Shown here: positions 24,335 to 34,528 of the stretch, piece after piece
Layout: every line of letters begins with the position of its first letter
How positions within the stretch are numbered: the first letter of the stretch is position 1
Assembly (NCBI RefSeq): GCF_001514065.1
Contig: NZ_KQ948433.1
Span: 80,502 to 144,501 of the forward strand
Length of the DNA stretch: 64,000 nt
Direction: 5' to 3'
From: Streptomyces antibioticus
GTDB lineage: Bacteria > Actinomycetota > Actinomycetes > Streptomycetales > Streptomycetaceae
Position numbers and translations under genes: made by a program
Notes under the pieces: generated by a model
What the model was told of the DNA's origin: nothing
Databases searched by the model: none
The model's input: only the letters and a program-made list of their open reading frames with translations

Positions 24335-27268
24335 GTGATCAGCGCGCACGTCGGGACAGCGGCGGCCGGCCTGACCGGAGAGGCCGACCCGGAGAACCGC
24401 GGCCCGGACGGCCCCGGCATGGTCGGTCGGGAGCGGGAGCAGGACCTGGTGAGCGCGCTGCTGGCGGACCTGCCGGGGGGCGGCAGCCGGATACTCCACC
24501 TGCGCAGCGCGACCGGCACGGGGAAGACCGCCCTGCTGCGCTTCGCTGCGGCGGAGGCCGCGCGGCAGGGCGTACGCGTGCTGTCGACAGCCTGGGCGCC
24601 CGGCGAAGAGGAGCTGCCACACGCCGCGTTGCATGCTCTTCTGCGTCCCGCGCTGGCACGGGCCGAGGACCTTCCGCAACGGGAACGCGCCGTCCTGCAC
24701 GCCGCGTTCACCGGCGCCGACACCCTGCCGGCGCCGACGGAGCTGGCCGCGGCGGCGCTGCGGCTGCTGGCCACAGCGTCGGAGCCGGTACTGCTGTGCG
24801 TGGACGACCTCGACCGGCTCGACGCCCCCAGCCGCGAGACCTTGTGCGCCCTGGCGACGGTCATGGTCAACGGTTCCACGCCGACAGCGCCGGCCGGCAT
24901 GATCGTGGCGGAGCGTGCCGTCGGCGGCGGCGCCGGTCCGGTTCCCCTCGGGACCGTTGTGACGCTCGGGCCGCTGCCGGACCCGGATGCCCGCGCACTC
25001 GTCGCCCGCGCCGGACACATCACCGGGTACGGCGAGGAGCAGCTCGTCCTCGCCGTTGCACAAGGCAATCCGCTCGCCCTGACCGAGCTCACCTTGGGCG
25101 GCGGCCAGCTCGGGGACGCGGCCGGCCTCGGCATGCTGACCGCGACGCCGCGCCTGGCCGAGGCGTACGCGTACGACTGGGAGAGACTGTCGCCGGCTGC
25201 CCGCGACGTGCTGCTCACCGCGGCGCTGAGCACGTCGCCGCGCACGCGGGACATTCTGGCCGCGAGTGCCTGTCTGCTCGGCGGCGGCGACGGCACGGCC
25301 CGCGCCGCACTCGCGGAACTTGTCACGCGCGGACTGGTCGTGGAGTCGGACGACGCGGGTGAGACCAGCGGAAGCGCCGGACACGGGAACGCCGGGGACG
25401 CGAGTCCGGGCGACGACAGCGCCAAGGACGCGAACGCGCAAGACGACAGCGCGGGACACGGGTACGCAGGCGCCGGTTCGCAGGTTCGTTTCCGTGAGCC
25501 GCTGATGCGGGTCGCCGTGCTGCGGCTGGCATCGGCGGCGCGGCGTATGCGCGGGCATGCCGCGCTCGGGCGGAACCTCGGCGGTTCCGTCCACGCCGCC
25601 TGGCACGCGGCCCAGTGCTCGGCGGGTCCCGACGAGGAGCTGGCAGAGCGGTTGGAGCGGCTGGCGGCCGGTGCGCGTTCGGTCACCGGCGTGCTGGTGG
25701 CGCTCGCCGCGCTGGAGGCCGCCGCGCGTCTCTCCGAGAACCCGGAACGGCGGGGGGTGCGGCTGCTGCGGGCCGCCGAACTCGCCGGCGACCACGGTCT
25801 GACAGACCAGACGCTGCGGCTGGTGAGCCGGATCGATCCGGCCGAGCTGGGAACGTTCGGGCGTGCCCTGCTGCTGCGAGTGCACGATCTGCTGCCAGGC
25901 GGCAGTGCGGCCGGCCGGGAGCGGATCGTCGCCCTGTGCGAGGCGGCGCGCGCAGTCGCCTCGCTGGATCCCTTGCTCCCCCCGAAGCTGATGCTCGCGG
26001 CGGCTCGCAGGTGCCGGTGGCAACAGGTCGGGGCGTGGGAACGCGACCTGATCCTGAGAACGGCGGAGGAGCTGCGGTCCGGGCCCCGGGACGGGTGGTA
26101 CCTGGTCGTGCTGTCGCTGATCGACCCACTGAAAGTGCCCCGGCCGCCGGTCCCGCAACCCGTTCCCCTGCCTTCCCAGGTGGAGGGGCGGAACCTGTTC
26201 AGCCAGGTGACCACCCTCACCATCGACTTCGAGCTAGCCGCGCCGCTGCACGTGGAGGTGGAGCGTGCCCTGCGCGCCGCCGGCCGTTACGGACAGCTGC
26301 CGCTGATCCTGGTACCGAGAACGATGTGCGAGATCTGGCTCGGCACTCAGTGGCACACGGCTCTGGCGCTGGCCGAGGAGAGCCGGATGATCGCCGAGCG
26401 GACCGCCCAGCCGGACTGGGCAGCGCGGGCCACAGGGATGCTGGCCATCGTCGCGGCGTTGCGCGGGGAGTCCGACCGGGCGTCGGAGTGCGCCGGCGAG
26501 GTCGAGGAGTCCTCCCTGCGCCTCGGCCAGAACCGGCAGCTCAGCCTGGCCGTCCTGGCCCGTGCGCTCACCGCGTCCGGCACAGGCCGCTTCGCGGAGG
26601 CCTACGTGCGGCTGCGCTCGCTGTTTGCCGATCCGGCGACGCCGTACGCCTTCGAGCAGTTCTGGGGGCTCGCCTTCCTGGCGGAGGCCGCGCTGCCCGC
26701 CGGGGAACAGGCCGATGCCAGAACCGTCCTCGCCCATGTCGCGTCGCTGACGCGGGCGGGGTGTTCCCCACTGCTGGAGCGGATCGTGGCCTACGCGGAT
26801 GCGGTGCTCGCCCCGGACGGGGAGGCGGAGGAGCGCCACCGTCACGCGCTGCGGCCCGGGATCGAGGTGTCACCGCTGCTGCACGGGATGGCCCAGTTCG
26901 GCTACGGGACCTGGTTGAGGCGTCGGCGGCGTGTCACCGAGTCGCGGGCGCCGCTGGCGGCCGCCGAGTCGATTTTCCGGACCCTTGGGGACCCGTCGCG
27001 CGCCGAGCAGGCCGCCTCGGAGTTGCGGGCGACAGGCTGGGCGGCGGACGGGCCGTCCGGTGAGCGCGAGGTGGACGGCATCACTCATCTGCTGTCGCCT
27101 CAGCAGCTCACCATCGCCCGGCTGGCAGCCCGCGGCCTGTCCAACCGGGCCATCGGGGAGCAGTTGCGCCTGTCACCCCGTACGGTCGCCTCGCACCTCT
27201 ACCAGATCTACCCGAAGCTGGGCGTCTCCTCACGGGCGCAGCTCGCTGCGAGGTTCGGGACCGACTGA
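24335..27268 (+). CDS. LuxR-family LAL regulator
   Basis: A 977-residue ATP-binding regulator. MVGREREQDLVSALL leads into a P-loop (SATGTGKTALLR; the first Gly is replaced by Ser) and Walker B VLLCVDDLDRLDAP. The C-terminal LuxR helix-turn-helix is intact: LSPQQLTIARLAARGLSNRA and IGEQLRLSPRTVASHLYQI. GTG 24335 is chosen because AGCAGGAGG lies just upstream; the frame is open to 24233. About residues 345-395 hold an acidic Gly/Asp/Ser low-complexity insert (SAGHGNAGDASPGDD and similar) not expected in the family. Converges on the next LAL gene with only 18 bp between stops. Target genes unknown. Confidence 0.92.
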   Translation: MISAHVGTAAAGLTGEADPENRGPDGPGMVGREREQDLVSALLADLPGGGSRILHLRSATGTGKTALLRFAAAEAARQGVRVLSTAWAPGEEELPHAALHALLRPALARAEDLPQRERAVLHAAFTGADTLPAPTELAAAALRLLATASEPVLLCVDDLDRLDAPSRETLCALATVMVNGSTPTAPAGMIVAERAVGGGAGPVPLGTVVTLGPLPDPDARALVARAGHITGYGEEQLVLAVAQGNPLALTELTLGGGQLGDAAGLGMLTATPRLAEAYAYDWERLSPAARDVLLTAALSTSPRTRDILAASACLLGGGDGTARAALAELVTRGLVVESDDAGETSGSAGHGNAGDASPGDDSAKDANAQDDSAGHGYAGAGSQVRFREPLMRVAVLRLASAARRMRGHAALGRNLGGSVHAAWHAAQCSAGPDEELAERLERLAAGARSVTGVLVALAALEAAARLSENPERRGVRLLRAAELAGDHGLTDQTLRLVSRIDPAELGTFGRALLLRVHDLLPGGSAAGRERIVALCEAARAVASLDPLLPPKLMLAAARRCRWQQVGAWERDLILRTAEELRSGPRDGWYLVVLSLIDPLKVPRPPVPQPVPLPSQVEGRNLFSQVTTLTIDFELAAPLHVEVERALRAAGRYGQLPLILVPRTMCEIWLGTQWHTALALAEESRMIAERTAQPDWAARATGMLAIVAALRGESDRASECAGEVEESSLRLGQNRQLSLAVLARALTASGTGRFAEAYVRLRSLFADPATPYAFEQFWGLAFLAEAALPAGEQADARTVLAHVASLTRAGCSPLLERIVAYADAVLAPDGEAEERHRHALRPGIEVSPLLHGMAQFGYGTWLRRRRRVTESRAPLAAAESIFRTLGDPSRAEQAASELRATGWAADGPSGEREVDGITHLLSPQQLTIARLAARGLSNRAIGEQLRLSPRTVASHLYQIYPKLGVSSRAQLAARFGTD

Positions 27269-27286
27269 CGCGGGAGGCTCAGGGAG

Positions 27287-30200
27287 CTACGGGTCCTTCA
27301 AGTCCCTCAGTGTCTCGGCCAGTTGGGCACGCGACGTCACTCCCAGCTGGGGGAAGATGCGGTAGAGGTACGCACCGATGGTCCTTGGTGCGAGGCCGAG
27401 TTGTTCGCCGATCTCGCGGTTGGACAGCCCGCGGGCGGCGAGTCCGGCGATCCGCAGTTCCCGGGCGGTGAGCAGGTCGCGCGCCGCGGTGGCTCGGGAC
27501 GCGCCCTGAGCGGCGCCGTCCGCCCGTTCCCCGGAGGCCCTCAACTCCGCGGCGATGCGTGGCGCACGGGCCTCGGCCCCCAGCATGGTGAAGGCGGCCG
27601 CCGCCTGGCGCAGGGTGGCCTGGGCATCGGCGAACTGCCTGCGCAGTCGCAGCCATCTCCCCTCGGCCAGCCGCAGCGGCGCCTCCAGGTAGGGCCAGCG
27701 AGACAGGTCCTCGGCGAAGGCGCGTTGGAACATCGCCTGAGCGTCGTGCTCGTCCGCGAGGACGGCCCGCGCCACCGTCAAACGGAGAGCGACCGCCTGG
27801 GGACACCGCGCGCCCAGCTCCGTCTCCAGCTCTTCAAGCATCACCAGCGCCTCCGGAGAGGCCTCTTCGGCCTTCGCGGCCTCGGCGAAGGCCACCACGG
27901 CGAACTGGGCGATCGAGCGCGTGTGCGGGTCTCTGAGCAGTGACGACAGCGCAGGAAGGGCCGACGCGGTGTCGCCGCCCTCCACCAGAGCCCAGGCACT
28001 GTAGACGGCGAGCACCGACTCGATCGTCGGCATCGAGCGCCTGGCCGCCTCCAGATCACGTGCACTGCGCGGGCCCGCCGAAGTGCCGGTGCGCGTAGCC
28101 CGTACGACGTCCCGTAGAAGCCTGGCGGCCGCCGCATGGTGGTCCTGGCGGTACGCGCTGTCGGCCAGCTTCGCGCATCGCCGGAACGCGTGCTCGGCCT
28201 GGGCCCAGCTGCCCATGCCCAAGTGTGCCAGTCCCTGCCTCAGCAGCACCCAGGGCAGTTGGTCCGGCTGGGCGTGGAAGCGGCGGCGCTCCGCCTGCCG
28301 GAACAGGTCCATGGCCCGGACCGGGTCACCGGCGTACATCGCGGTTTGCCCGAGGCGTTCGATGTCGCGCACTGGCAAGTCCGTCAGGTACCGGTTGGCG
28401 GGCATGCTCGCGAGGACGGTGCCGGCCCGGTCCAGTGGGCGAACCATCGCCATGGCGTTCAGCCACCGGGAGTCGTCCGCGCGGTCCGACATGCCGTCGA
28501 GGAAGGCCACCAGCGCCTCGCATCGCTCGTCGTCGCCGACGATGACGGGTGCGGTGATGCGGGCCAGCTCCAAGGCGTTGTCCTGCTCGACGGCACCGAT
28601 GGGGGCGGGCCAGTGGGCTGGGTTCGTGAAGCCACGGGTGGCGGGGTCGGCGCGATCGGGCGGCGCGGAGTTGGGGGCAGAAGAGGCCAAGGCGGAGGAG
28701 ACCGGGGCGGCGGAAGCTGATGAAGTCGGTGGTTGTGCGTCAGCGGGGTCGATCCGTGTCAGGGCCTCGGCGCACAAGGTGCCCAGGGGGCCCAATGGGT
28801 GGCGCAGGGCGCGGTGGGCCATCGTACGTGCCATGCGTTCCAAGCCGAGGAGCTGGGCGAGTTGTGCGGCCCGTAGGGCGCAGCGGCCCTGGTCGGCCGG
28901 GTCTTGGTAGAGGTCGGAGGCGCGCCGCAGCAGTCGTACGGCCATCCTCGGCTCGCACCGCTCCAGCGCATCGCCGTCCAGGGCCTCCAGGCGGGCCGCC
29001 AGCTCAGGGTCGGATCCCTCCACCGCCTGGGAACGGTGCCACAACATCCGTACCGAGCCAGGTGGCAGGACTGCCGCCAGAGCAGCGTGCGCGGCTCGGC
29101 ACCGGTGTGGGTCGGTGCCGTGGACGATTGCCCCTGCCATCGCAGGGTGGCCGAAGTACGGCCGCGTGCCGTCGAAGGCCACGATGCCGGCACGTTCCGC
29201 GGGTTCCAGTGTCGCGAAGTCCACTGCGGTGCCGCCGATCCGAGAGGCTGCGGACAGCAGGAGTGTCAGCTCTCCCTCCGGGTGCAGTGCCGCGACCAGC
29301 AGCAGGTCCCGGGTGCCGGCCGACAGGCCGGCGGCGCCAGGTGCCATGGCGGAGGCCAGCCGGTCGGAGGAGACGGGCATGCTGGGCACCGTGTCCTCGG
29401 ACGGGACGGGCAGTTCCAACAGTGCCAAGGGATTGCCGGCCGCGGTCGCCAGGAGCTCGCGCACGGTCTCCGCGTCCAGACCGGGACGTCGTGAGGCCAG
29501 GAGCAGAGCGGATTCGCTGGGAGGGAGCGGGCCGAGGGACAGTACGGGAAGGCCCGTCAGGGGGCTGGGCAGGGTGCGGTGCGGGCGGGAGATCATCAAC
29601 AAGGCCAGCGGATGCCCCCTGGCGCGCCGGGCGACGAACGCCAGCACCTCCCTGCTGGGTGCGTCCAGGGCGTCCCAGTCGTCGACGGCGACAAGAAGGG
29701 GCGGGCCGGTACGGCTGACGGTCGCGAGCACCTCCAGGACGGCGAAGGCGAGCCAGGAGTGTCCGGTGCCCGGTGCGGGGGCGCCGTCCACCAGCACTCT
29801 TACCAGCGCGTCGAGTGCCAGCGCGGCCCTTGGGGCGGCGCCGGTCGGCGGGTGGTGCGGGGTGACTGGATCTGTCATGTCTGCGGGATCCGGGGCCACG
29901 GTGTCTACCGGATGTGCCGCGACTACCGGGTCCGGCGTATCCGTCGGCTCCAGCCCGTTGGACAGTACCGGCCACATGGTCTGGAGCAGCCCTGACAGGT
30001 CGGGCGGGTTGCTGCCACGGATGCCTGCACAGCGCAGGACTCGCATGCCCTCGGTCCGCGCCGCCCGTACCGCGGCTTCCAGCAGCGCCGACTTGCCTGT
30101 CCCGGGCTGCCCGGACACCACCAGGGCCGCCCCCCGATCCGCCGCCGTCGCCGCGACGAGGGCGTCACGCAGCGCCCCCAGTTCCGCGGCGCGGCCGACG

Positions 30201-30304
30201 AAGACTGGAGCCCCGGACCACGTCGAGTACGGAGAGTCGGGTGTGGCGGCCGGGCGGCCGTCCTCGTTCGCGGCGAGGGAGGCGAACCTGCCGTGTCCGT
30301 TCAT
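27287..30304 (-). CDS. LuxR-family LAL regulator
   Basis: A 1005-residue regulator of the same family as its neighbour. FVGRAAELGALRDAL precedes Walker A VVSGQPGTGKSALLEAAV, Walker B is PLLVAVDDWDALDAPS, and the C-terminal LuxR domain reads LTARELRIAGLAARGLSNRE then IGEQLGLAPRTIGAYLYRI. ATG 30304 (MNGHGRFASL) has GGGGGA upstream and is preferred to the frame-extending start at 30373. An Ala/Pro/Ser-rich stretch near residue 530 may be a linker. The two LAL genes converge, so they may have arisen by duplication, but their middle regions differ. Confidence 0.92.
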   Translation of the reverse strand: MNGHGRFASLAANEDGRPAATPDSPYSTWSGAPVFVGRAAELGALRDALVAATAADRGAALVVSGQPGTGKSALLEAAVRAARTEGMRVLRCAGIRGSNPPDLSGLLQTMWPVLSNGLEPTDTPDPVVAAHPVDTVAPDPADMTDPVTPHHPPTGAAPRAALALDALVRVLVDGAPAPGTGHSWLAFAVLEVLATVSRTGPPLLVAVDDWDALDAPSREVLAFVARRARGHPLALLMISRPHRTLPSPLTGLPVLSLGPLPPSESALLLASRRPGLDAETVRELLATAAGNPLALLELPVPSEDTVPSMPVSSDRLASAMAPGAAGLSAGTRDLLLVAALHPEGELTLLLSAASRIGGTAVDFATLEPAERAGIVAFDGTRPYFGHPAMAGAIVHGTDPHRCRAAHAALAAVLPPGSVRMLWHRSQAVEGSDPELAARLEALDGDALERCEPRMAVRLLRRASDLYQDPADQGRCALRAAQLAQLLGLERMARTMAHRALRHPLGPLGTLCAEALTRIDPADAQPPTSSASAAPVSSALASSAPNSAPPDRADPATRGFTNPAHWPAPIGAVEQDNALELARITAPVIVGDDERCEALVAFLDGMSDRADDSRWLNAMAMVRPLDRAGTVLASMPANRYLTDLPVRDIERLGQTAMYAGDPVRAMDLFRQAERRRFHAQPDQLPWVLLRQGLAHLGMGSWAQAEHAFRRCAKLADSAYRQDHHAAAARLLRDVVRATRTGTSAGPRSARDLEAARRSMPTIESVLAVYSAWALVEGGDTASALPALSSLLRDPHTRSIAQFAVVAFAEAAKAEEASPEALVMLEELETELGARCPQAVALRLTVARAVLADEHDAQAMFQRAFAEDLSRWPYLEAPLRLAEGRWLRLRRQFADAQATLRQAAAAFTMLGAEARAPRIAAELRASGERADGAAQGASRATAARDLLTARELRIAGLAARGLSNREIGEQLGLAPRTIGAYLYRIFPQLGVTSRAQLAETLRDLKDP

Positions 30305-30525
30305 CGGTCGGTCCCCCTGCTGCAGTGCGCACGCCCCCTCCACCACCGGGAGCGCTCTTGTGCATGCTGCCATCCCGCTGGAGCGAACGGCGAACGACAG
30401 GGGCGGTCCGATTCCGCCGCCGGGGCGGCTGGATGAACTTTCCTCCGCCGCCCCACCGTGTTCCCTGTGCGACGTTGATCCACTTCCGAGCAGCGGGAGC
30501 GGACACAGGAAGGAGACGGTTCGGC

Positions 30526-30945
30526 ATGGGGAACCTCAAGACACGACTCGCCACCCTGGTGGTGGCGGGAGCGTCCACCGCGGCCATCACGCTCGGCACC
30601 GCCGGTTCGGCGTCGGCGGACGCCTGGATCGGCTCCGGGTCCGACAAGTGCGGCAGCCAGTACGCCCTGTGCATCTGGGACCAGGGCAACTACCAGGGCA
30701 GCGGAATCGGCGTCCCCTGGGCCGACGTCTGGAAGCTCAACAACATCAGCCAGTATTACGGCTTCCTGGGCAGCAACATCTCATCGGTCATCAACAAGAC
30801 CGGTACAGCGTTCTGCGGTGCCGAGTACAACTACGGGGCGGGAAGCACCTTCAAGATCCAGGCCTGGGGCTGGTACAGCGGGCTCGGCTCGTGGGACAAC
30901 CGCATCCGGTCCATCCAGAAGTGGCCCTGTGACCCCGGGGTCTGA
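30526..30945 (+). CDS. Secreted I36-like (peptidase inhibitor) protein
   Basis: A 139-residue exported protein. Signal peptide RLATLVVAGASTAAITLGTA ends at SASADA. The mature part has the cysteine and aromatic pattern of peptidase-inhibitor family I36 / beta-gamma-crystallin-like proteins (DKCGSQYALCIWDQGNYQGS). ATG 30526 has GGAAGGAG upstream. It is divergent from the LAL gene at 30304. Given the proteases in the window an inhibitor role is attractive, but it is not shown. Confidence 0.8.
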   Translation: MGNLKTRLATLVVAGASTAAITLGTAGSASADAWIGSGSDKCGSQYALCIWDQGNYQGSGIGVPWADVWKLNNISQYYGFLGSNISSVINKTGTAFCGAEYNYGAGSTFKIQAWGWYSGLGSWDNRIRSIQKWPCDPGV

Positions 30946-30962
30946 CACAACACGCTGACGGG

Positions 30963-30991
30963 CCCGGCCGAGCGGCCGTCCGACGGCCGGG
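30963..30991 (+). terminator. Terminator after the I36-like gene
   Basis: CCCGGCCG and CGGCCGGG form an 8-bp stem with a 13-nt loop, 18 bp after the stop. Confidence 0.5.
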
Positions 30992-31026
30992 TCCCATGAA
31001 GATCCGCTCGGGTTAGGGTCGGCGGC

Positions 31027-31674
31027 ATGCGCCTTGCTCTGTTCGACCTGGACGGCACCCTGGTCGACCGCCGTGCCGCGTTCGCGGATGCCATAGCCGC
31101 ATTGGTCCACGACCATGCCTACGGGCCGGAGGTCGAGGGCTGGCTGCGTACCGAACTTGCCGACACCGCGGACCGCGGCGACTTCGAGCGGCTGCGTGCC
31201 ACGTTTCGGGTCGAGGAGTCGGCCGAGCACCTGTGGCGGGTGTACGTCGACCGTATGGCGTCCGCCGTGCACTGCCGGCCCGTCGTGCTCGACAGTCTGG
31301 CGCGGCTGAAGGACGCCGGCTGGAGCATCGGGGTCGCGACCAACGGGGCCAGTGACATCCAGCGCGCCAAAGTCCGGGCGACCGGTCTCGCCGAGCTGAT
31401 CGACGGGATCGCCGCGTCCGGCGACATCGACGTACGCAAGCCCGACGCGCGGCTTTTCGAGCTCGCCGCCGCCCGGTGCGGCACACAGTTGACGCCTGGT
31501 GACTGGATGACCGGCGACAACCCTGAGTCCGACATCGTCGGCGGAGCGGCGGCGGGCCTGCGCACGATCTGGGTGCGCGGGCGGGTATGGCCCGAAGGAC
31601 TCACCGTTCCGCACCACACGGCTGACGACGTCGTCGACGCCGTCGACTATCTGCTGGCCAACTCCACCCTGTAG
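31027..31674 (+). CDS. HAD-superfamily hydrolase
   Basis: A 215-residue phosphatase-like protein. Motif I is LFDLDGTLVD (nucleophile Asp 7, acid Asp 9), motif II is VATNG, the Lys is in VRKPDARLFELAA, and the metal-binding motif is WMTGDNPESDIVGGAAAG. These match the phosphoglycolate phosphatase/YjjG-like branch with a helical cap. Likely a small-molecule phosphatase; substrate unknown. It stands alone after the I36-like gene. Confidence 0.92.
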   Translation: MRLALFDLDGTLVDRRAAFADAIAALVHDHAYGPEVEGWLRTELADTADRGDFERLRATFRVEESAEHLWRVYVDRMASAVHCRPVVLDSLARLKDAGWSIGVATNGASDIQRAKVRATGLAELIDGIAASGDIDVRKPDARLFELAAARCGTQLTPGDWMTGDNPESDIVGGAAAGLRTIWVRGRVWPEGLTVPHHTADDVVDAVDYLLANSTL

Positions 31675-31995
31675 CGCGGCATCTCACGAGATGCGCAGGC
31701 CGCACGCAGGCTTATGTGGGTGAAGCACTTCGACTGGCTGGAGCCCCCTGTTCACCGAGCGGCGGCGGCGGACGCACCCACCTGCCGTCGCGCCCCCTCA
31801 GCGAGCAGGCCCGCGCCCGGACGCCGACCGTGCACGCGGTGGGCATGCGGACCCAGCCGCCAGCCGTCCTCCGGCCCTGAGCCGCCAACCGTCCTCCGGT
31901 GGGCCCCGGTGGGCTCCGGCCATTGACCCAGCGCCGACATCACCCTAACCTCCATCCTCATATGTAGATAGATTCCATATATATGGAGTGAGTTC
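31675..31995. other. Promoter region of the glucarate operon; no gene seen
   Basis: About 320 bases. The first part contains short GCCGTCCTCCGG-like repeats near 31860-31915. The last 60 bases are AT-rich and hold the palindrome described separately. No supported gene. Confidence 0.45.
31974..31987 (+). promoter_or_regulatory. Perfect palindrome before the glucarate operon
   Basis: TCCATATATATGGA is a perfect 14-bp palindrome 8 bp before ATG 31996; its right arm forms part of the ribosome binding site (GGAG, 31985-31988). A repressor here could block translation start as well as transcription. Confidence 0.5.
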
Positions 31996-32943
31996 ATGGC
32001 ACTGAACAAGGTCGCTCAGGACGCCGCGCAGCGGCTGCGGGACGGCATGGCACGCGGTGTGCTGTCCTTCCCGCTGACCAGTTTCGCCGCGGAGGGCAGC
32101 CTCGATCTGGACGCCTACCGCACCTATCTGGCGGGGCAACTGACCACCGAGCCCGGTGCGGTCTTCCCCGCCTGCGGCACGGGTGAGTTCAGCGCACTGG
32201 ACGAGGACGAGTACCGCCAGGTCGTCGCCTCGGCCGTGGAAGTGGCCAACGGGCGGATCCCCGTCGTCGCCGGGATCGGCTACGGCTGGGCCCAGGCCCT
32301 GCGCTTCGCCCGGATCGCGGAGGAGGCGGGCGCGGACGCCGCGCTCGTGCTCCCCCACTATCTGGTCAAGGGCCCGCAGGAGGGGCTGGTCGAACAGGTG
32401 CGCCGGATCGCCGGAGGCACCGGCCTCCCGCTCATCGTCTACCAGCGCGACCATGTCGCCTTCAGCATCGAGAGCATGCGCCGCATCGCAGAACTGCCCA
32501 CGGTCATCGGCCTCAAGGACGGCCACAGCGACCTGGACCGGCTCCAGCGCCTCACCCTCGCCGCCCCCGACCACCTGCTCTTCTTCAACGGCGCCGCCAC
32601 CGCGGAGATCCAGGCCCGCGCCTACGCCACGGTCGGCGTCCCCGCGTATTCCTCGGCGGTGCACGCCTTCGCACCCGAGATCGCGGACACGTTCTTCGCC
32701 GCCCTGAAGAGCGGAGACGACGGCACCGTCGACCGTCTGCTGCGCGACTTCTACGTCCCGCTGGTCGAGCTGCGCGACCGGGTTCCGGGCTATGCGGTCT
32801 CCCTCGTCAAGGCCGCGGCACGACTGCGCGGCAAGCCGGTCGGTCCGGTCCGCGCGCCGCTCAGCGATCCCGGCCCGCAGGATCTCGCCGAACTGGAGAA
32901 GCTTCTGGAGACGGGGCTGGGGCTGGTCGGGGTGGCCGGCTGA
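31996..32943 (+). CDS. 5-dehydro-4-deoxyglucarate dehydratase
   Basis: A 315-residue member of the DapA/N-acetylneuraminate lyase family. It converts 5-dehydro-4-deoxy-D-glucarate to 2,5-dioxopentanoate with loss of CO2 and water (EC 4.2.1.41). Seen are SFPLTSF at the N-terminus, the [12 protein letters not shown] loop, Tyr in [10 protein letters not shown], and the Schiff-base Lys 174 in [10 protein letters not shown]; length is normal for the family. It lies upstream of glucarate dehydratase, so the two catalyse consecutive steps. A 14-bp palindrome overlaps the ribosome binding site. The next enzyme, 2,5-dioxopentanoate dehydrogenase, is not adjacent. Confidence 0.93.
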   Translation: MALNKVAQDAAQRLRDGMARGVLSFPLTSFAAEGSLDLDAYRTYLAGQLTTEPGAVFPACGTGEFSALDEDEYRQVVASAVEVANGRIPVVAGIGYGWAQALRFARIAEEAGADAALVLPHYLVKGPQEGLVEQVRRIAGGTGLPLIVYQRDHVAFSIESMRRIAELPTVIGLKDGHSDLDRLQRLTLAAPDHLLFFNGAATAEIQARAYATVGVPAYSSAVHAFAPEIADTFFAALKSGDDGTVDRLLRDFYVPLVELRDRVPGYAVSLVKAAARLRGKPVGPVRAPLSDPGPQDLAELEKLLETGLGLVGVAG

Positions 32944-33067
32944 GACATCGGCGGACCGCCGCCCGAGCCCGAGACCCGCATCGGTCGCAGCCTGGACGAG
33001 GCCAGCACCTCTTGCCTGTCGGCGCCCTGAGTGCCCGACCTGCCCTCCCCCACCTCAAGGACGTTCC

Positions 33068-34405
33068 ATGACCAGCCGCACCCAGCCCACCGTCACCGCG
33101 TTCGCCGTCTATCCCGTCGCGGGCCGCGACTCGATGGAACTCAACCTCTCCGGCGCCCACGGCCCCTACTTCACCCGCAACGTGGTGGTGTTGACCGACT
33201 CCGAGGGCCGCACGGGGCTGGGCGAGGTGCCCGGTGGCGAGAAGATCACGCAGACGCTGCGGGACGCCGAGTCGCTGGTCGTCGGCGCGCGCGTCGGTGA
33301 CTACAAGCGGGTCCTACGGGAGATCGGGGACCGGTTCGGCGACCGCGACTCCGGCGGCCGCGGCCTGCAGACCTTCGACCTGCGCACCACCGTCCACGCG
33401 GTCACGGCCGTCGAGTCCGCGCTCCTCGACCTCCTCGGCCAGCACCTCGACGTCCCCGTCGCGGCCCTGCTCGGCGACGGACAGCAGCGCGAGTCCGTAC
33501 GGGTCCTCGGCTACCTCTTCTACGTCGGCGACCCCGACCGCACCGACCTGGAGTACGTCCGCGAGCCCGACGCGAAGGTGGAGTGGCACCGCATCCGCCA
33601 CGAAGAGGCGCTCACCCCCGAGGCGATCGTCCGCCAGGCGGAGGCGACCTACGCGCACTACGGCTTCCGGGACTTCAAGCTGAAGGGCGGAGTGCTGGAG
33701 GGCGCTGAGGAGGTCAAGGCGGTCTGGGCGCTGAAAGACCGCTTCCCCGACGCACGGATCACCCTGGACCCCAACGGTGCCTGGTCCCTGCGCGAGGCGA
33801 TCGAGCTGTGCGCGCCGCTGGTGGGCACGCTGGCCTACGCCGAGGATCCGTGCGGTGCCGAGGACGGCTACTCCGGCCGCGAGATCCTCGCGGAGTTCCG
33901 CCGGGCCACCGGACTGCCCACCGCCACCAACATGATCGCCACCGACTGGCGGCAGCTGACCCATGCCCTGGCCCTTCAGTCGGTCTCCATCCCGCTCGCC
34001 GACCCCCACTTCTGGACCATGCAGGGCTCGGTGCGGGTGGCCCAGTTGTGCAACGCGATGGGCCTGACCTGGGGTTGCCACTCCAACAACCACTTCGACA
34101 TCAGCCTGGCCATGGTCGCGCACTGCGGGGCGGCGGCGCCCGGCGAGTACAACGCCCTCGACACGCACTGGATCTGGCAGGAGGGCCTGGAACGCCTCAC
34201 GGTCGCCCCGCCCCGCATCGTCGACGGCGAGATCGCCATCCCCCGGGCGCCCGGGCTCGGCGTCCAGCTCGACACCGACCGTCTCCTCGCCGCGCACGAG
34301 CTCTACCGGGAGAAGGCCCTCGGCGCTCGCGACGACGCGATCGGCATGCGCTACCTCGTGCCCGACTGGACCTTCGACAGCAAGCAGCCGTCGCTGGTGC
34401 GCTGA
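33068..34405 (+). CDS. gudD: Glucarate dehydratase
   Basis: A 445-residue enolase-superfamily enzyme that dehydrates D-glucarate to 5-dehydro-4-deoxy-glucarate (EC 4.2.1.40). Recognised by [14 protein letters not shown] at the N-terminus, [14 protein letters not shown] (the KxK general-base pair), metal ligands in TLDPNGAW and [16 protein letters not shown], and [16 protein letters not shown] with the catalytic His. ATG 33068 has AAGGACG upstream; the open frame extends to 32792 but overlaps the preceding gene. Forms a two-gene catabolic unit with the upstream dehydratase, 124 bp away. Confidence 0.95.
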   Translation: MTSRTQPTVTAFAVYPVAGRDSMELNLSGAHGPYFTRNVVVLTDSEGRTGLGEVPGGEKITQTLRDAESLVVGARVGDYKRVLREIGDRFGDRDSGGRGLQTFDLRTTVHAVTAVESALLDLLGQHLDVPVAALLGDGQQRESVRVLGYLFYVGDPDRTDLEYVREPDAKVEWHRIRHEEALTPEAIVRQAEATYAHYGFRDFKLKGGVLEGAEEVKAVWALKDRFPDARITLDPNGAWSLREAIELCAPLVGTLAYAEDPCGAEDGYSGREILAEFRRATGLPTATNMIATDWRQLTHALALQSVSIPLADPHFWTMQGSVRVAQLCNAMGLTWGCHSNNHFDISLAMVAHCGAAAPGEYNALDTHWIWQEGLERLTVAPPRIVDGEIAIPRAPGLGVQLDTDRLLAAHELYREKALGARDDAIGMRYLVPDWTFDSKQPSLVR

Positions 34406-34528
34406 TCACGTGTGGCAGGGCGCCGGAATGTCAGGAACCTGTTCGGTTCCCGTTGTCCTCCGGTGCCCGCTTGCCCGGATCCGCGGCGCCCATGAGATGG
34501 GGGCCGTCGCGGTTCCTACGATGACCGC

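Noticed and set aside
23629-26223. 864-codon minus-strand frame
   Set aside because: Ser/Arg/Pro-rich shadow of the LAL regulator.
31850-31915. Short GCCGTCCTCCGG-like repeats as a CRISPR or tandem array
   Set aside because: Only two irregular copies, with no spacers and no cas genes.
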